Positions 7,743-14,429 of a DNA stretch of 14,521 nucleotides are shown here, one piece after another. Both the position numbers and the translations under genes were made by a program. Location of the stretch: the NCBI GenBank assembly GCA_023436225.1, contig JAEZKA010000079.1, forward strand, positions 1 to 14,521, given 5' to 3'. The DNA is from Bacillota bacterium. GTDB taxonomy: Bacteria; Bacillota; Clostridia; Lachnospirales; Lachnospiraceae. Positions within the stretch are counted from its first letter, which is position 1, and every line of letters starts with the position of its first letter. The notes below the pieces were generated by a model. That model had not been told where the DNA came from, did not search any database, and worked only from the letters and a program-made list of their open reading frames with translations.

Positions 7743-7767
7743 CTAGGGAAGCCTGCGGCTTCCCTAG
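7743..7767 (-). promoter_or_regulatory. Strong hairpin at the predicted 5' end of the PAP2 mRNA
   Basis: CTAGGGAAGCC (7743-7753) and GGCTTCCCTAG (7757-7767) form a perfect 11-bp stem with a 3-nt loop. Neither side has a T-run, so it is not a typical intrinsic terminator. With the promoter at 7777-7805, minus-strand transcription would start near 7770, so the transcript would begin with this stem. 5' stems of this kind are known to stabilise mRNAs, but the role here is inferred. Confidence 0.75.
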
Positions 7768-7776
7768 ATTCACGTT

Positions 7777-7805
7777 ATTATAGCATAGAATTTTCAGGAT
7801 AACAA
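7777..7805 (-). promoter_or_regulatory. Sigma-A promoter of the PAP2 gene, with extended -10
   Basis: On the minus strand TTGTTA (7805-7800) and TATAAT (7782-7777) are separated by exactly 17 nt, and the bases TGC directly before TATAAT form an extended -10. The predicted start near 7770 gives a leader of about 108 nt. The whole 7663-8101 gap is regulatory sequence for two divergent genes; no small ORF with a ribosome site was found in it. Confidence 0.75.
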
Positions 7806-7937
7806 TATACTATAATTTACATTTTGCTTAAGAAAATTTTATGAAGGATGCAAGAAAAATAATACTGTAAAGTATGGGAAGGACAGTAACTTTAGCTTTT
7901 TTAAGAATTACAACGAGTCTTTTCGGTGAATAAATCA

Positions 7938-7966
7938 TAGACATAAATCCAAAAACTAACTATAAT
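7938..7966 (+). promoter_or_regulatory. Sigma-A promoter of the deoB operon
   Basis: TAGACA (7938-7943, five of six consensus bases) and a perfect TATAAT (7961-7966) are separated by 17 nt. Transcription would start near 7973, leaving a leader of about 130 nt before deoB. Confidence 0.75.
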
Positions 7967-8000
7967 ACTAATAGATACTCCTGACCATTACGTCACTAAA

Positions 8001-8015
8001 GTGTGCAAAGCACAC
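8001..8015 (+). promoter_or_regulatory. Small hairpin in the deoB leader
   Basis: GTGTGC (8001-8006) and GCACAC (8010-8015) form a perfect 6-bp stem with an AAA loop, about 28 nt after the predicted transcription start. No T-run follows, so it is not a terminator by itself. It could be an operator for a dimeric regulator or an mRNA structure. I see no known riboswitch class in this leader. Confidence 0.45.
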
Positions 8016-8101
8016 AGACAAATACATATACAAATGCGGGTATTATTGATAAATTACAACAGACAAAAGTCAGTTTATTTTGAAGCGAAGGAGGTAACAG
8101 T

Positions 8102-9277
8102 ATGAAGAGAGTATTTATTGTTGTGTTAGATAGTGTAGGAATCGGTGAGTTGCCGGATGCATCCCTTTATGGTGATGAAGGTAGTCATACCTTGTATGCT
8201 GCATCCACTAGTCAGTATTTTAACATGCCCAATATGAAGAAGCTGGGTTTATTCCATATCGACGGGGTGAAAGAGAAATTTCCGCAGATAAAGGATGATA
8301 TACCCTTCGAAGGAGCGGTAGCCAGAATGGCAGAGCTGTCCAAGGGTAAGGATACAACAACTGGACATTGGGAAATTGCAGGAGTAATATCTGAGAAGCC
8401 TTTCCCTACTTATCCAAACGGTTTTCCGGTGGAGATCTTAAAACCCTTTGAGGAGAGAACCGGACGTAAGGTGATTTGTAACCTGCCATATTCCGGTACT
8501 GATGTAATACGGGATTATGGTAAGGAGCATGTAGAGACAGGAGCTTTAATTGTATATACCTCTGCGGACAGTGTATTTCAAATCGCTGCTCATGAGGAGA
8601 TAGTGCCACTGGAGGAGCTTTACCGATATTGTGAAATTGCCAGAGAGCTGCTGACTGGTGAGCATGCGGTGGGACGTGTGATTGCCAGACCGTTCCTAGG
8701 AACCTATCCGGATTACAAGCGAACCTCTAACCGACACGATTTTTCACTAGAGCCGCCACTAACCTTTATGGACCAGATGAAAGATGCGGGACTTGACGTC
8801 CTAGCAGTAGGTAAAATCTTTGATATCTTTGCCGGTAAAGGAGTTACTGATACCGTTCGAACCCATGACAATGCAGAGGGAATAGAGAAGATGATTGAGC
8901 GACTTGAAAGAGATTTCAATGGTCTGTGCTTTGTGAACCTTGTTGATTTTGATATGATTTACGGACATCGTAATGATGTGGATGGCTATGCAAAGGCGTT
9001 GACTTATTTTGATGAACAGCTGCCTAGAATATTGGAAGGACTACGTGAAGAAGATATCCTCATTGTTACTGCAGATCATGGCTGTGATCCATCCACTCCC
9101 TCTACGGATCATTCAAGAGAATATATTCCGTTGGTGGTATATGGTAAGCCGGTGAAGCAGGGATTAAATCTTGGAACCAGAGCAACCTATGCAGATATAG
9201 CGGCAACCATTCTTGACTATTATAAAGTACCTCAGAAGACGGCTGGAACCTCCTTCTTAAAAGAGATTATGAAATGA
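8102..9277 (+). CDS. deoB: Phosphopentomutase
   Basis: DeoB interconverts ribose 1-phosphate with ribose 5-phosphate and the deoxyribose equivalents, linking nucleoside breakdown to central carbon metabolism in the cytoplasm. The 391 residues equal the family's usual length. It belongs to the alkaline-phosphatase-like fold with two Mn ions. Visible ligands are D10 (VVLDSVGIGELPDA), D284 and H289 (VDFDMIYGH), D325/H326 (TADHG) and H337 (TDHSRE). The phosphorylated Thr lies in KDTTTGHW (T85-T87). AAGGAGGT (8088-8095) is 6 nt before ATG, a very strong site. It leads a likely deoB - DNA glycosylase - dtd operon. The nucleoside phosphorylase gene that often follows deoB is not present in the window. 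Confidence 0.98.
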   Translation: MKRVFIVVLDSVGIGELPDASLYGDEGSHTLYAASTSQYFNMPNMKKLGLFHIDGVKEKFPQIKDDIPFEGAVARMAELSKGKDTTTGHWEIAGVISEKPFPTYPNGFPVEILKPFEERTGRKVICNLPYSGTDVIRDYGKEHVETGALIVYTSADSVFQIAAHEEIVPLEELYRYCEIARELLTGEHAVGRVIARPFLGTYPDYKRTSNRHDFSLEPPLTFMDQMKDAGLDVLAVGKIFDIFAGKGVTDTVRTHDNAEGIEKMIERLERDFNGLCFVNLVDFDMIYGHRNDVDGYAKALTYFDEQLPRILEGLREEDILIVTADHGCDPSTPSTDHSREYIPLVVYGKPVKQGLNLGTRATYADIAATILDYYKVPQKTAGTSFLKEIMK

Positions 9278-9373
9278 TAGAAACATGTTTCTCAAACATT
9301 AATTGTTATGAATAAGAGTAAGCAATAAGACTCATCAATCAGAGTGAGTCAGATAAATAGGAGGTGATGTAAG

Positions 9374-9862
9374 ATGGAGAGAGTTACGCATCCAATTCCG
9401 CCCCTCTATAACAAGGCTTCTAAAGTTTTGGTACTGGGATCGTTCCCTTCGGTTAAGTCAAGAGAGGCGCAGTTCTTTTATCATCATCCTCAGAATCGTT
9501 TTTGGAGAGTAATCAGTGCTGTATTTCAAGAGTCAGTTCCGGTTACCCTGGAGGAAAAAAGGGATCTGCTTCTTCGTAATGGTATAGCCGTGTGGGACGT
9601 GATTCAGAGCTGTGAAATCATTGGGTCTGCCGACAGTAGTATTAAGAATGTCATCCCAAATGATTTGTCAGAGATATTAAAGACAGCACAGCTTAACCGA
9701 ATAATCTCTAATGGCAGCACCTCCTATCAATTATACATGAAACACATCTTTCCTATAACAGGAATTGAGGCACTCAAGCTCCCCTCCACAAGTCCTGCGA
9801 ATGCATCCTGTTCTATGGAATGTCTGATCAGGGATTGGAGTATATTACGGACTTATATATGA
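9374..9862 (+). CDS. DNA-deoxyinosine (hypoxanthine) glycosylase, uracil-DNA glycosylase family 6
   Basis: The 162-residue protein has the uracil-DNA glycosylase superfamily fold. Motif 1 is VLGSFPSVKSREAQFFYHHP (20-39) followed by QNRFW, with N41 in the position of the catalytic Asn characteristic of family 6 (HDG). Motif 2 is LPSTSPANA (136-144). HDG enzymes excise hypoxanthine, the deamination product of adenine, from DNA and start base excision repair; activity on uracil is weak or absent in characterised members. The length is normal for the family. AGGAGGTG (9359-9366) lies 7 nt before ATG; the ATG inside the ribosome site (9366) is followed at once by a stop. It lies 96 nt after deoB and 21 nt before dtd, so it is probably in the same transcript. 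Confidence 0.88.
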   Translation: MERVTHPIPPLYNKASKVLVLGSFPSVKSREAQFFYHHPQNRFWRVISAVFQESVPVTLEEKRDLLLRNGIAVWDVIQSCEIIGSADSSIKNVIPNDLSEILKTAQLNRIISNGSTSYQLYMKHIFPITGIEALKLPSTSPANASCSMECLIRDWSILRTYI

Positions 9863-9883
9863 GTGTAACGAAAGGGCTTAGAC

Positions 9884-10336
9884 ATGAGAGTTGTTATTCA
9901 AAGAGTATTAGAAGCCGAAGTAACAGTAGAAGGCCAAAAAATCGGTGCCATCGGAAAGGGTTTGTTGATACTGCTCGGTGTCGGTAATGAGGATACGATA
10001 GAAATCGCAGATAAATATATCGATAAGATATTGAAGCTGAGAATCTTTGCCGATGAGAATGGGAAGACAAATCTAGCCTTGCAGGATGTTCAAGGTGAAG
10101 TTCTTGTGGTATCTCAGTTCACCCTATATGCGGACTGCAAAAAGGGTAACCGCCCTGATTTCATCAATGCGGCCGGAGCTGCGAAAGCAAAGGAGCTATA
10201 TGAATACTTCCTCGATAATATAAAAGGTCGACTGGGTAAAGTGGAGGCCGGAGAATTCGGTGGAGATATGAAGGTATCCTTAGTGAATGATGGTCCATTT
10301 ACTATCGTATTGGATGAAAGAATGATGGAACGCTAA
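9884..10336 (+). CDS. dtd: D-aminoacyl-tRNA deacylase
   Basis: DTD hydrolyses D-amino acids (and Gly mischarged on tRNA-Ala) from tRNA, protecting translation. It is a cytoplasmic homodimer. The 150-residue length is typical. Both signature motifs are present: SQFTLYADC (77-85) and the Gly-cisPro motif NDGPFT (135-140), where F139 replaces the more common Val but the key G, P and T are kept. The start MRVVIQRV is the canonical N-terminus. AAAGGG (9871-9876) is 7 nt before ATG. It is last in the deoB cluster and is followed by a strong terminator. In many Firmicutes dtd follows relA; that arrangement is absent here. Confidence 0.97.
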   Translation: MRVVIQRVLEAEVTVEGQKIGAIGKGLLILLGVGNEDTIEIADKYIDKILKLRIFADENGKTNLALQDVQGEVLVVSQFTLYADCKKGNRPDFINAAGAAKAKELYEYFLDNIKGRLGKVEAGEFGGDMKVSLVNDGPFTIVLDERMMER

Positions 10337-10355
10337 TTGCATATCAAATACAATC

Positions 10356-10396
10356 AGTAGGATTTAATTTATTTCTAATTAAATCCTACTTTTTTT
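10356..10396 (+). terminator. Strong intrinsic terminator after dtd
   Basis: AGTAGGATTTAATT (10356-10369) and its exact complement (10377-10390) form a 14-bp stem with a 7-nt loop, followed by seven T residues (10390-10396). It closes the deoB - glycosylase - dtd unit 19 nt after the dtd stop. Confidence 0.97.
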
Positions 10397-10444
10397 CTTA
10401 ACATTACCACACTATAATTATTTCCATGTAATGGGATTTTCTGG

Positions 10445-10472
10445 TTGACAAAAAGAAAGCTCAAGGTATACT
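10445..10472 (+). promoter_or_regulatory. Sigma-A promoter of the ABC transporter operon
   Basis: A perfect TTGACA (10445-10450) and TATACT (10467-10472, five of six) are separated by 16 nt. Transcription would start near 10479, giving a leader of about 94 nt. Two copies of AGTATAATT (10477-10485 and 10492-10500) lie at and just after the start point. Confidence 0.85.
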
Positions 10473-10521
10473 AAAGAGTATAATTTAAGCAAGTATAATT
10501 CTCAGAGCATACGGTTTAAAG

Positions 10522-10543
10522 CCATGCGAGCTACATAGCATGG
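10522..10543 (+). promoter_or_regulatory. Hairpin in the ABC transporter leader
   Basis: CCATGC (10522-10527) and GCATGG (10538-10543) form a perfect 6-bp stem with a 10-nt loop, 30 nt before the ATG. There is no T-run. It might affect translation or be a regulator site; the support is modest. Confidence 0.35.
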
Positions 10544-10572
10544 GATTATATTTAAGAAAGGCGTGGGAGTAA

Positions 10573-11349
10573 ATGATTGTTGTAAAGGATCTAACTAAGG
10601 TCTATAAGCTGAATAAAAAACAAATGCTGGAGCTTAAGACCAAGAAAAATTTGAAAAAAGCGTTGGATAAACTATCCTTAGAGGCAAGACCCGGAGAAAT
10701 ATACGGTTTACTAGGACCGAATGGAGCAGGCAAAACGACAGCACTGCGTACAATCGCAACCTTACTAAAGCCGACGCAGGGCGAAGTTAAGGTATGCGGC
10801 TACGATACGGTTAAGGAATCGGAGAAGGTAAGAAAGAGCATTTGCTTTTTGACCAATGAAATAAAGCTGGATCCGCAGTTTTCACCGAAATATATGTTCA
10901 ATTTTTTCGGCAGGCTGCATGGTGAGAACGAGAAGACGATTAATGAGCGTCGAGAGAAGCTTTTTCATTACTTTGGAATAAAGGATTTTGAAGATAAGAA
11001 AATTGATGAATTATCTACCGGAATGAAGCAAAAGGCTTCCATAGCAGTAAGTCTTGTTCATGATCCGGAGGTTGTAATTTTTGATGAGCCTACCACCGGT
11101 CTTGATATTATCACAGCAAGAAATGTTACGGAATATCTGAAGCTTCTAAAAGCGGAAGGGAAAACTGTAATTATATCCACCCATATCATGACAGAGGCAG
11201 AGAAACTCTGCGACCGGATAGGTATCATTATCGGTGGTGTAAAGGTAATGGAAGGAAGCCTGGATGAAATTCTGAGAGAGACAAAATCAGAGGAATTAGA
11301 AGATGCTTTCTTCGAGCTTTATAAGAAATATAACAGGGAGGAGGCATAA
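10573..11349 (+). CDS. ABC transporter ATP-binding protein, NatA-like
   Basis: This 258-residue nucleotide-binding subunit powers the membrane partner encoded immediately downstream. Walker A is GPNGAGKTT (48-56), the signature is LSTGM (147-151), Walker B is VVIFDEP (167-173) with the catalytic Glu at 172, followed by TTGLD, and the switch His is H204 (ISTHIM). A Lys-rich insert (about 12-30) between the first strand and the core resembles NatA-type exporters. NatAB of Bacillus subtilis exports sodium; the substrate here could differ (sodium, a drug or a peptide). GGGAG (10565-10569) sits close to ATG, and AAAGG (10557-10561) is better spaced. It has its own promoter at 10445-10472. The stop is separated from the permease ATG by only 3 nt. 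Confidence 0.93.
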   Translation: MIVVKDLTKVYKLNKKQMLELKTKKNLKKALDKLSLEARPGEIYGLLGPNGAGKTTALRTIATLLKPTQGEVKVCGYDTVKESEKVRKSICFLTNEIKLDPQFSPKYMFNFFGRLHGENEKTINERREKLFHYFGIKDFEDKKIDELSTGMKQKASIAVSLVHDPEVVIFDEPTTGLDIITARNVTEYLKLLKAEGKTVIISTHIMTEAEKLCDRIGIIIGGVKVMEGSLDEILRETKSEELEDAFFELYKKYNREEA

Positions 11350-11352
11350 GCT

Positions 11353-12579
11353 ATGATGAACGGAACAAAGAACATAGTTAAAAAGGAATTATCAAGAGTG
11401 TTTCATGATAAGAAGATGGTATTCAGTCTCTTTATCATGCCTGCAATCATGATTATCGGCATGTACTCGTTAATGGGAACCTTACTTGGTAATATGATGA
11501 GTGATATTGAAGAACATATTCCAAATATCTATATACAGAACGCTCCTGAGAATCTGGATGAATTAATTACCACCTCAGGCTATAATGCAAATATCGAATA
11601 TTTGAATGCAGGTGATAATACGGATCCTATTAAGGACGACATCTATAACGGAACAGTGGATTTACTAGTTGTATTTGATGAAGGCTTTTTAGATACGATT
11701 ACGGCTTATCAGACCATCGGAGATCCCATTCCCGAGGTGAAGACCTTCTATAATACATCTGAGGATTATTCCAGTGCAGCAAGAGAAAGCTTTGTAGGTG
11801 CCGTTTTGAACGCGTATCAGCAGAGTTTGATTCAGACACGTCTCGGTAATATTGAGCAGCTTCAGGTATTCTATATCGATAAGGAGCCGGAGACCTCCAT
11901 TATAGTGGATGAGAAGAAGCAGGATGGCAGGATTTTAGGAATGATGGTACCGTTCCTATTGAATATCATGCTCTTTGCCGGAGCGATGGGACTTGGTGTC
12001 GATGCGATTACCGGTGAGAAGGAGAGAGGAACTCTTTCCAGTATGTTAGTTTCACCGATTAAAAGAGGAGAAATTGTATTTGGAAAGCTGATCTCGCTGG
12101 CAATTTTGTCAAGCATCTCAGCAGCGGTGTATGTAGTATCCATCGTTTTTGCTTTGCCAATCCTGATGAATGGTGCAACCGGTGGAGCCTTAGGCTCTGT
12201 GAGCCTTCAATTTAGCCCGCTCGAGATTGTTATGCTGTTAGTAATTTTAATGGTGGTAGTATATCTTTATGTATCAATTGTGGCATTAATTGCGGTTCTA
12301 GCGAGAACCTCAAAAGAGGCGAATACTTATGTGATGCCTGCTTATATTCTGGTAATGCTGGGCAGTATTATGACCTATGCCGGTACCGGTGATGCAAAGC
12401 TTAGCAACTTCTTTATACCAATCTATAACAGCGCAGTAAGTATTCAAAATCTATTGATGGGCGAGTTGACGCTGGCTCAGTTTGGAGCGACAATATTAAC
12501 AATCGGTGTCCTGGCTGCAATTATTACCTCGCTGATAACCAAAGCTTTTAATAGCGAGAAAATTATGTTTAATGCATAA
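11353..12579 (+). CDS. ABC-2 type permease, NatB-like
   Basis: This 408-residue membrane subunit pairs with the upstream ATPase. One transmembrane helix lies near the N-terminus (about 22-45), followed by an extracytoplasmic domain of about 150 residues. Five hydrophobic segments form the C-terminal half, including MVPFLLNIMLFAGAMG, ISLAILSSISAAVYVVSIVF, IVMLLVILMVVVYLYVSIVA, YILVMLGSIMTYAG and FGATILTIGVLAAIITSLI. The motif GEKERGTLSSMLVSP between the second and third helices is typical of the ABC-2/NatB family. The ribosome site GGGAGGAGG (11336-11344) is inside the end of the ATPase gene, indicating translational coupling. An ATG at 11356 is an equally possible start. No convincing terminator follows it before spoVT. 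Confidence 0.92.
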   Translation: MMNGTKNIVKKELSRVFHDKKMVFSLFIMPAIMIIGMYSLMGTLLGNMMSDIEEHIPNIYIQNAPENLDELITTSGYNANIEYLNAGDNTDPIKDDIYNGTVDLLVVFDEGFLDTITAYQTIGDPIPEVKTFYNTSEDYSSAARESFVGAVLNAYQQSLIQTRLGNIEQLQVFYIDKEPETSIIVDEKKQDGRILGMMVPFLLNIMLFAGAMGLGVDAITGEKERGTLSSMLVSPIKRGEIVFGKLISLAILSSISAAVYVVSIVFALPILMNGATGGALGSVSLQFSPLEIVMLLVILMVVVYLYVSIVALIAVLARTSKEANTYVMPAYILVMLGSIMTYAGTGDAKLSNFFIPIYNSAVSIQNLLMGELTLAQFGATILTIGVLAAIITSLITKAFNSEKIMFNA

Positions 12580-12657
12580 ATCGATTTTCTGACAACAGGA
12601 TGTAACAGCCATAAAAATCATTTTAAATTATTATATAAATCAAATGTATAAACTTTC

Positions 12658-12741
12658 CCATTTTACAAACAATAGTATCAGATAGAAAATGTAACAGTTA
12701 ATTATGGTTATGATTTCAGTAAATCAAATCATGTAAAATGG
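12658..12741. promoter_or_regulatory. 10-bp inverted repeat bracketing the spoVT upstream region
   Basis: CCATTTTACA (12658-12667) is the exact reverse complement of TGTAAAATGG (12732-12741), with 64 nt between. The right arm overlaps the first two bases of the spoVT ribosome site GGAGG (12740-12744). It may be a paired operator, for example for SpoVT autoregulation, or a long-range RNA stem. TGTAACAG also occurs twice nearby (12601-12608 and 12690-12697). No confident promoter of any sigma class could be read in this gap. Confidence 0.4.
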
Positions 12742-12754
12742 AGGAAGATCATAT

Positions 12755-13303
12755 ATGAAAGCAACAGGTATAGTAAGAAGAATAGATGACCTCGGACGTG
12801 TTGTTGTACCTAAAGAAATTCGCCGTACATTAAGAATACGTGAAGGAGACCCTCTGGAGATTTTTACAGACAGAGAGGGAGAGATAATTCTCAAAAAGTA
12901 TTCTCCAATCGGTGAGCTCGGACAATTTGCTAAGCAATATGCTGATTCCCTGGCACAGACAACAGGACACATAGTTGCGATCACAGACAAAGACCAATTT
13001 ATTGCAGTGGCAGGTCCTACTAAGAAGGATTTAATGATGAAGGGTATCAGCCATGAGCTGGAAGAAGTAATCAATGAGAGAGAAACCATAGTAGCTGCAC
13101 ATGACGAAAAGAACTATGTTCGCATTATGAATGAGGATGAATCAGAATTTGTATATGAAGTCATTACCCCTATTATCAGTGAAGGTGATGCGATCGGATC
13201 AGTTATTTTCTTAACCAAGGATGCCAAGACTAAATTTGGTGATCTTGAGATTAAATTGGCAGCCACAGCATCCTCTTTCTTAGGGCGCCAAATGGAACAA
13301 TAA
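12755..13303 (+). CDS. spoVT: Stage V sporulation transcriptional regulator SpoVT
   Basis: SpoVT is a DNA-binding regulator that in Bacillus acts in the forespore, tuning SigG-dependent genes and spore coat and germination properties. This 182-residue protein has the N-terminal AbrB-like swapped-hairpin domain (1-50; MKATGIVRRIDDLGRVVVPK then EIRRTLRIREGDPLEIF) and a C-terminal GAF-like domain (about 58-178). The length and domain order are those of SpoVT, not of shorter AbrB or Abh. GGAGG (12740-12744) is 10 nt before ATG. It is transcribed alone, judged from the terminator just downstream. Its position before mazG and HU is the conserved Clostridia arrangement. Its presence is good evidence that the organism forms spores. 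Confidence 0.97.
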   Translation: MKATGIVRRIDDLGRVVVPKEIRRTLRIREGDPLEIFTDREGEIILKKYSPIGELGQFAKQYADSLAQTTGHIVAITDKDQFIAVAGPTKKDLMMKGISHELEEVINERETIVAAHDEKNYVRIMNEDESEFVYEVITPIISEGDAIGSVIFLTKDAKTKFGDLEIKLAATASSFLGRQMEQ

Positions 13304-13327
13304 CCAGTCTTAGGTATATGGCTATTC

Positions 13328-13356
13328 AGGGAGGGTGAGCAACATACCCTCCTTTT
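13328..13356 (+). terminator. Intrinsic terminator after spoVT
   Basis: GGAGGGT (13330-13336) pairs with ACCCTCC (13346-13352), extendable by a G-T and an A-T pair outward, and is followed by TTTT (13353-13356). It lies about 25 nt after the spoVT stop. The rest of the 13304-13614 gap holds the mazG promoter; I see no other gene or conserved element in it. Confidence 0.8.
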
Positions 13357-13446
13357 CTAGATACTAAAAAATCGGTATCCATATCCGTTCATTCGCCCTT
13401 CCCTACTTGAGTATTCATATTAAGCCTCTGTACGATTGGTAATGTA

Positions 13447-13476
13447 TTGCATTTTTTGAGAGGTTATTGATATAAT
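13447..13476 (+). promoter_or_regulatory. Extended -10 promoter upstream of mazG
   Basis: A perfect TATAAT (13471-13476) is preceded by TGA (13468-13470), giving the TGN extended -10. The -35 candidate TTGCAT (13447-13452) is poor and 18 nt away, as is common for extended -10 promoters. The leader to mazG would be about 130 nt. A second TATAAT (13492-13497) has no good partner. Confidence 0.6.
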
Positions 13477-13614
13477 ATGGGTACATAAGGATATAATAAT
13501 TATCAAAAGGGTATAAAAGCTTGAGATACGTTATTCGACAGCCAGTGTGATAGGTGCTTATTATTGCATAAGGTTAGAAGTATGAACTAAATACATGAGA
13601 TAAGGAGTGGAAGG

Positions 13615-14391
13615 ATGCCAAATTATAGCTTCGAGGAGTTTATGGATATCATTAGAAAGCTTAGAGTGGGCTGTCCCTGGGACAGGGAGCAGACTCATGA
13701 GAGCTTGAAAAGCTGTCTGCTGGAGGAATGCTATGAGACAGTAGAGGCAATTGATAATAAGGATAAGGAAAATCTCTGTGAAGAATTGGGCGATATTCTG
13801 CTTCAGGTTGCCCTTCATAGCGTAATCGCTGAGGAGACGAAGGATTTTACTATCCAGGATGTGATTCGTGAAGAAGCACAGAAGATGATCCGCAGACATC
13901 CCCATGTTTTCGGTGACGTGCTGGTCGATGATGCTGACGGAGTAATACGAAATTGGGATGAGATTAAGAAACAGGAGAAAAAATCCAACAGCATTGTGGA
14001 TGAGCTACTTGCCGTCCCTAAAGCCTTTCCGGCGAATATTAGGGCTGAAAAAATCCAGAAGAGAGCTGCGAAATGCGGAATGGATTTTGAGGGTTATAAA
14101 CAGGTGCTGGAGAAGGTATATGAAGAGCTCAAGGAGCTTGAAAATTCAATAGAAACTGGGGATAAAAGCAATATTCAAGAGGAATTTGGCGATGTTATGT
14201 TCTCAATCATTAATTTGTCGCGCTTTTTACAATTAAATGCAGAATATTCCTTGACAAATGCCACTAATAAGTTTATAAATAGATTTGTAGATGTCTTTGC
14301 TCTAGCTGTGAGCAGGGGACAAGATCTATGCGAACTCTCAACCATGGAACAGGATAATTTGTGGAGAGAAGTAAAAAAATCGTTAGATTAA
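13615..14391 (+). CDS. mazG: Nucleoside triphosphate pyrophosphohydrolase MazG
   Basis: MazG hydrolyses NTPs and dNTPs to the monophosphate and pyrophosphate, clearing abnormal nucleotides and, in E. coli, lowering ppGpp under stress. It acts in the cytoplasm. The 258-residue protein has two MazG repeats. The N-terminal one carries CPWDREQTHESLK (20-32), then the Mg-binding EECYE (37-41) and EELGD (56-60). The C-terminal one has EELKELE and EEFGD. A linker of the form RRHPHVFGDV is the classical MazG signature. It lacks the N-terminal tetrapyrrole-methylase domain found in Bacillus YabN. AAGGAG (13602-13607) is 7 nt before ATG. It has its own promoter and is followed after 38 nt by the HU gene, without a visible terminator, so read-through into HU is likely. 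Confidence 0.97.
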   Translation: MPNYSFEEFMDIIRKLRVGCPWDREQTHESLKSCLLEECYETVEAIDNKDKENLCEELGDILLQVALHSVIAEETKDFTIQDVIREEAQKMIRRHPHVFGDVLVDDADGVIRNWDEIKKQEKKSNSIVDELLAVPKAFPANIRAEKIQKRAAKCGMDFEGYKQVLEKVYEELKELENSIETGDKSNIQEEFGDVMFSIINLSRFLQLNAEYSLTNATNKFINRFVDVFALAVSRGQDLCELSTMEQDNLWREVKKSLD

Positions 14392-14429
14392 ATTAAATGT
14401 TATTATCACTTTAGAGGAGGAGCAAATCC

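Noticed and set aside
7864..7902. ACTGT/ACAGT and AAAGT/ACTTT pairings followed by TTTTTT, as a terminator or small RNA
   Set aside because: The two 5-bp pairings cross each other and are mutually exclusive, each is weak, and no promoter or gene upstream needs a terminator there.
9329..9350. GACTCA/TGAGTC inverted repeat between deoB and the glycosylase gene
   Set aside because: Only a 6-bp stem with a 10-nt loop and no T-run, so it is not a terminator; too weak to call a site.
12578..12587. AAATCGATTT palindrome overlapping the NatB-like stop codon, as a terminator
   Set aside because: A perfect palindrome without a loop and in AT-rich sequence cannot form a stable terminator hairpin.
12640..12680. 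SigG-type promoter for spoVT (GTATA with AATAGTA)
   Set aside because: The spacing is about 20 nt, longer than the usual 17-18, and the first base of the -10 box is wrong; not strong enough to annotate.
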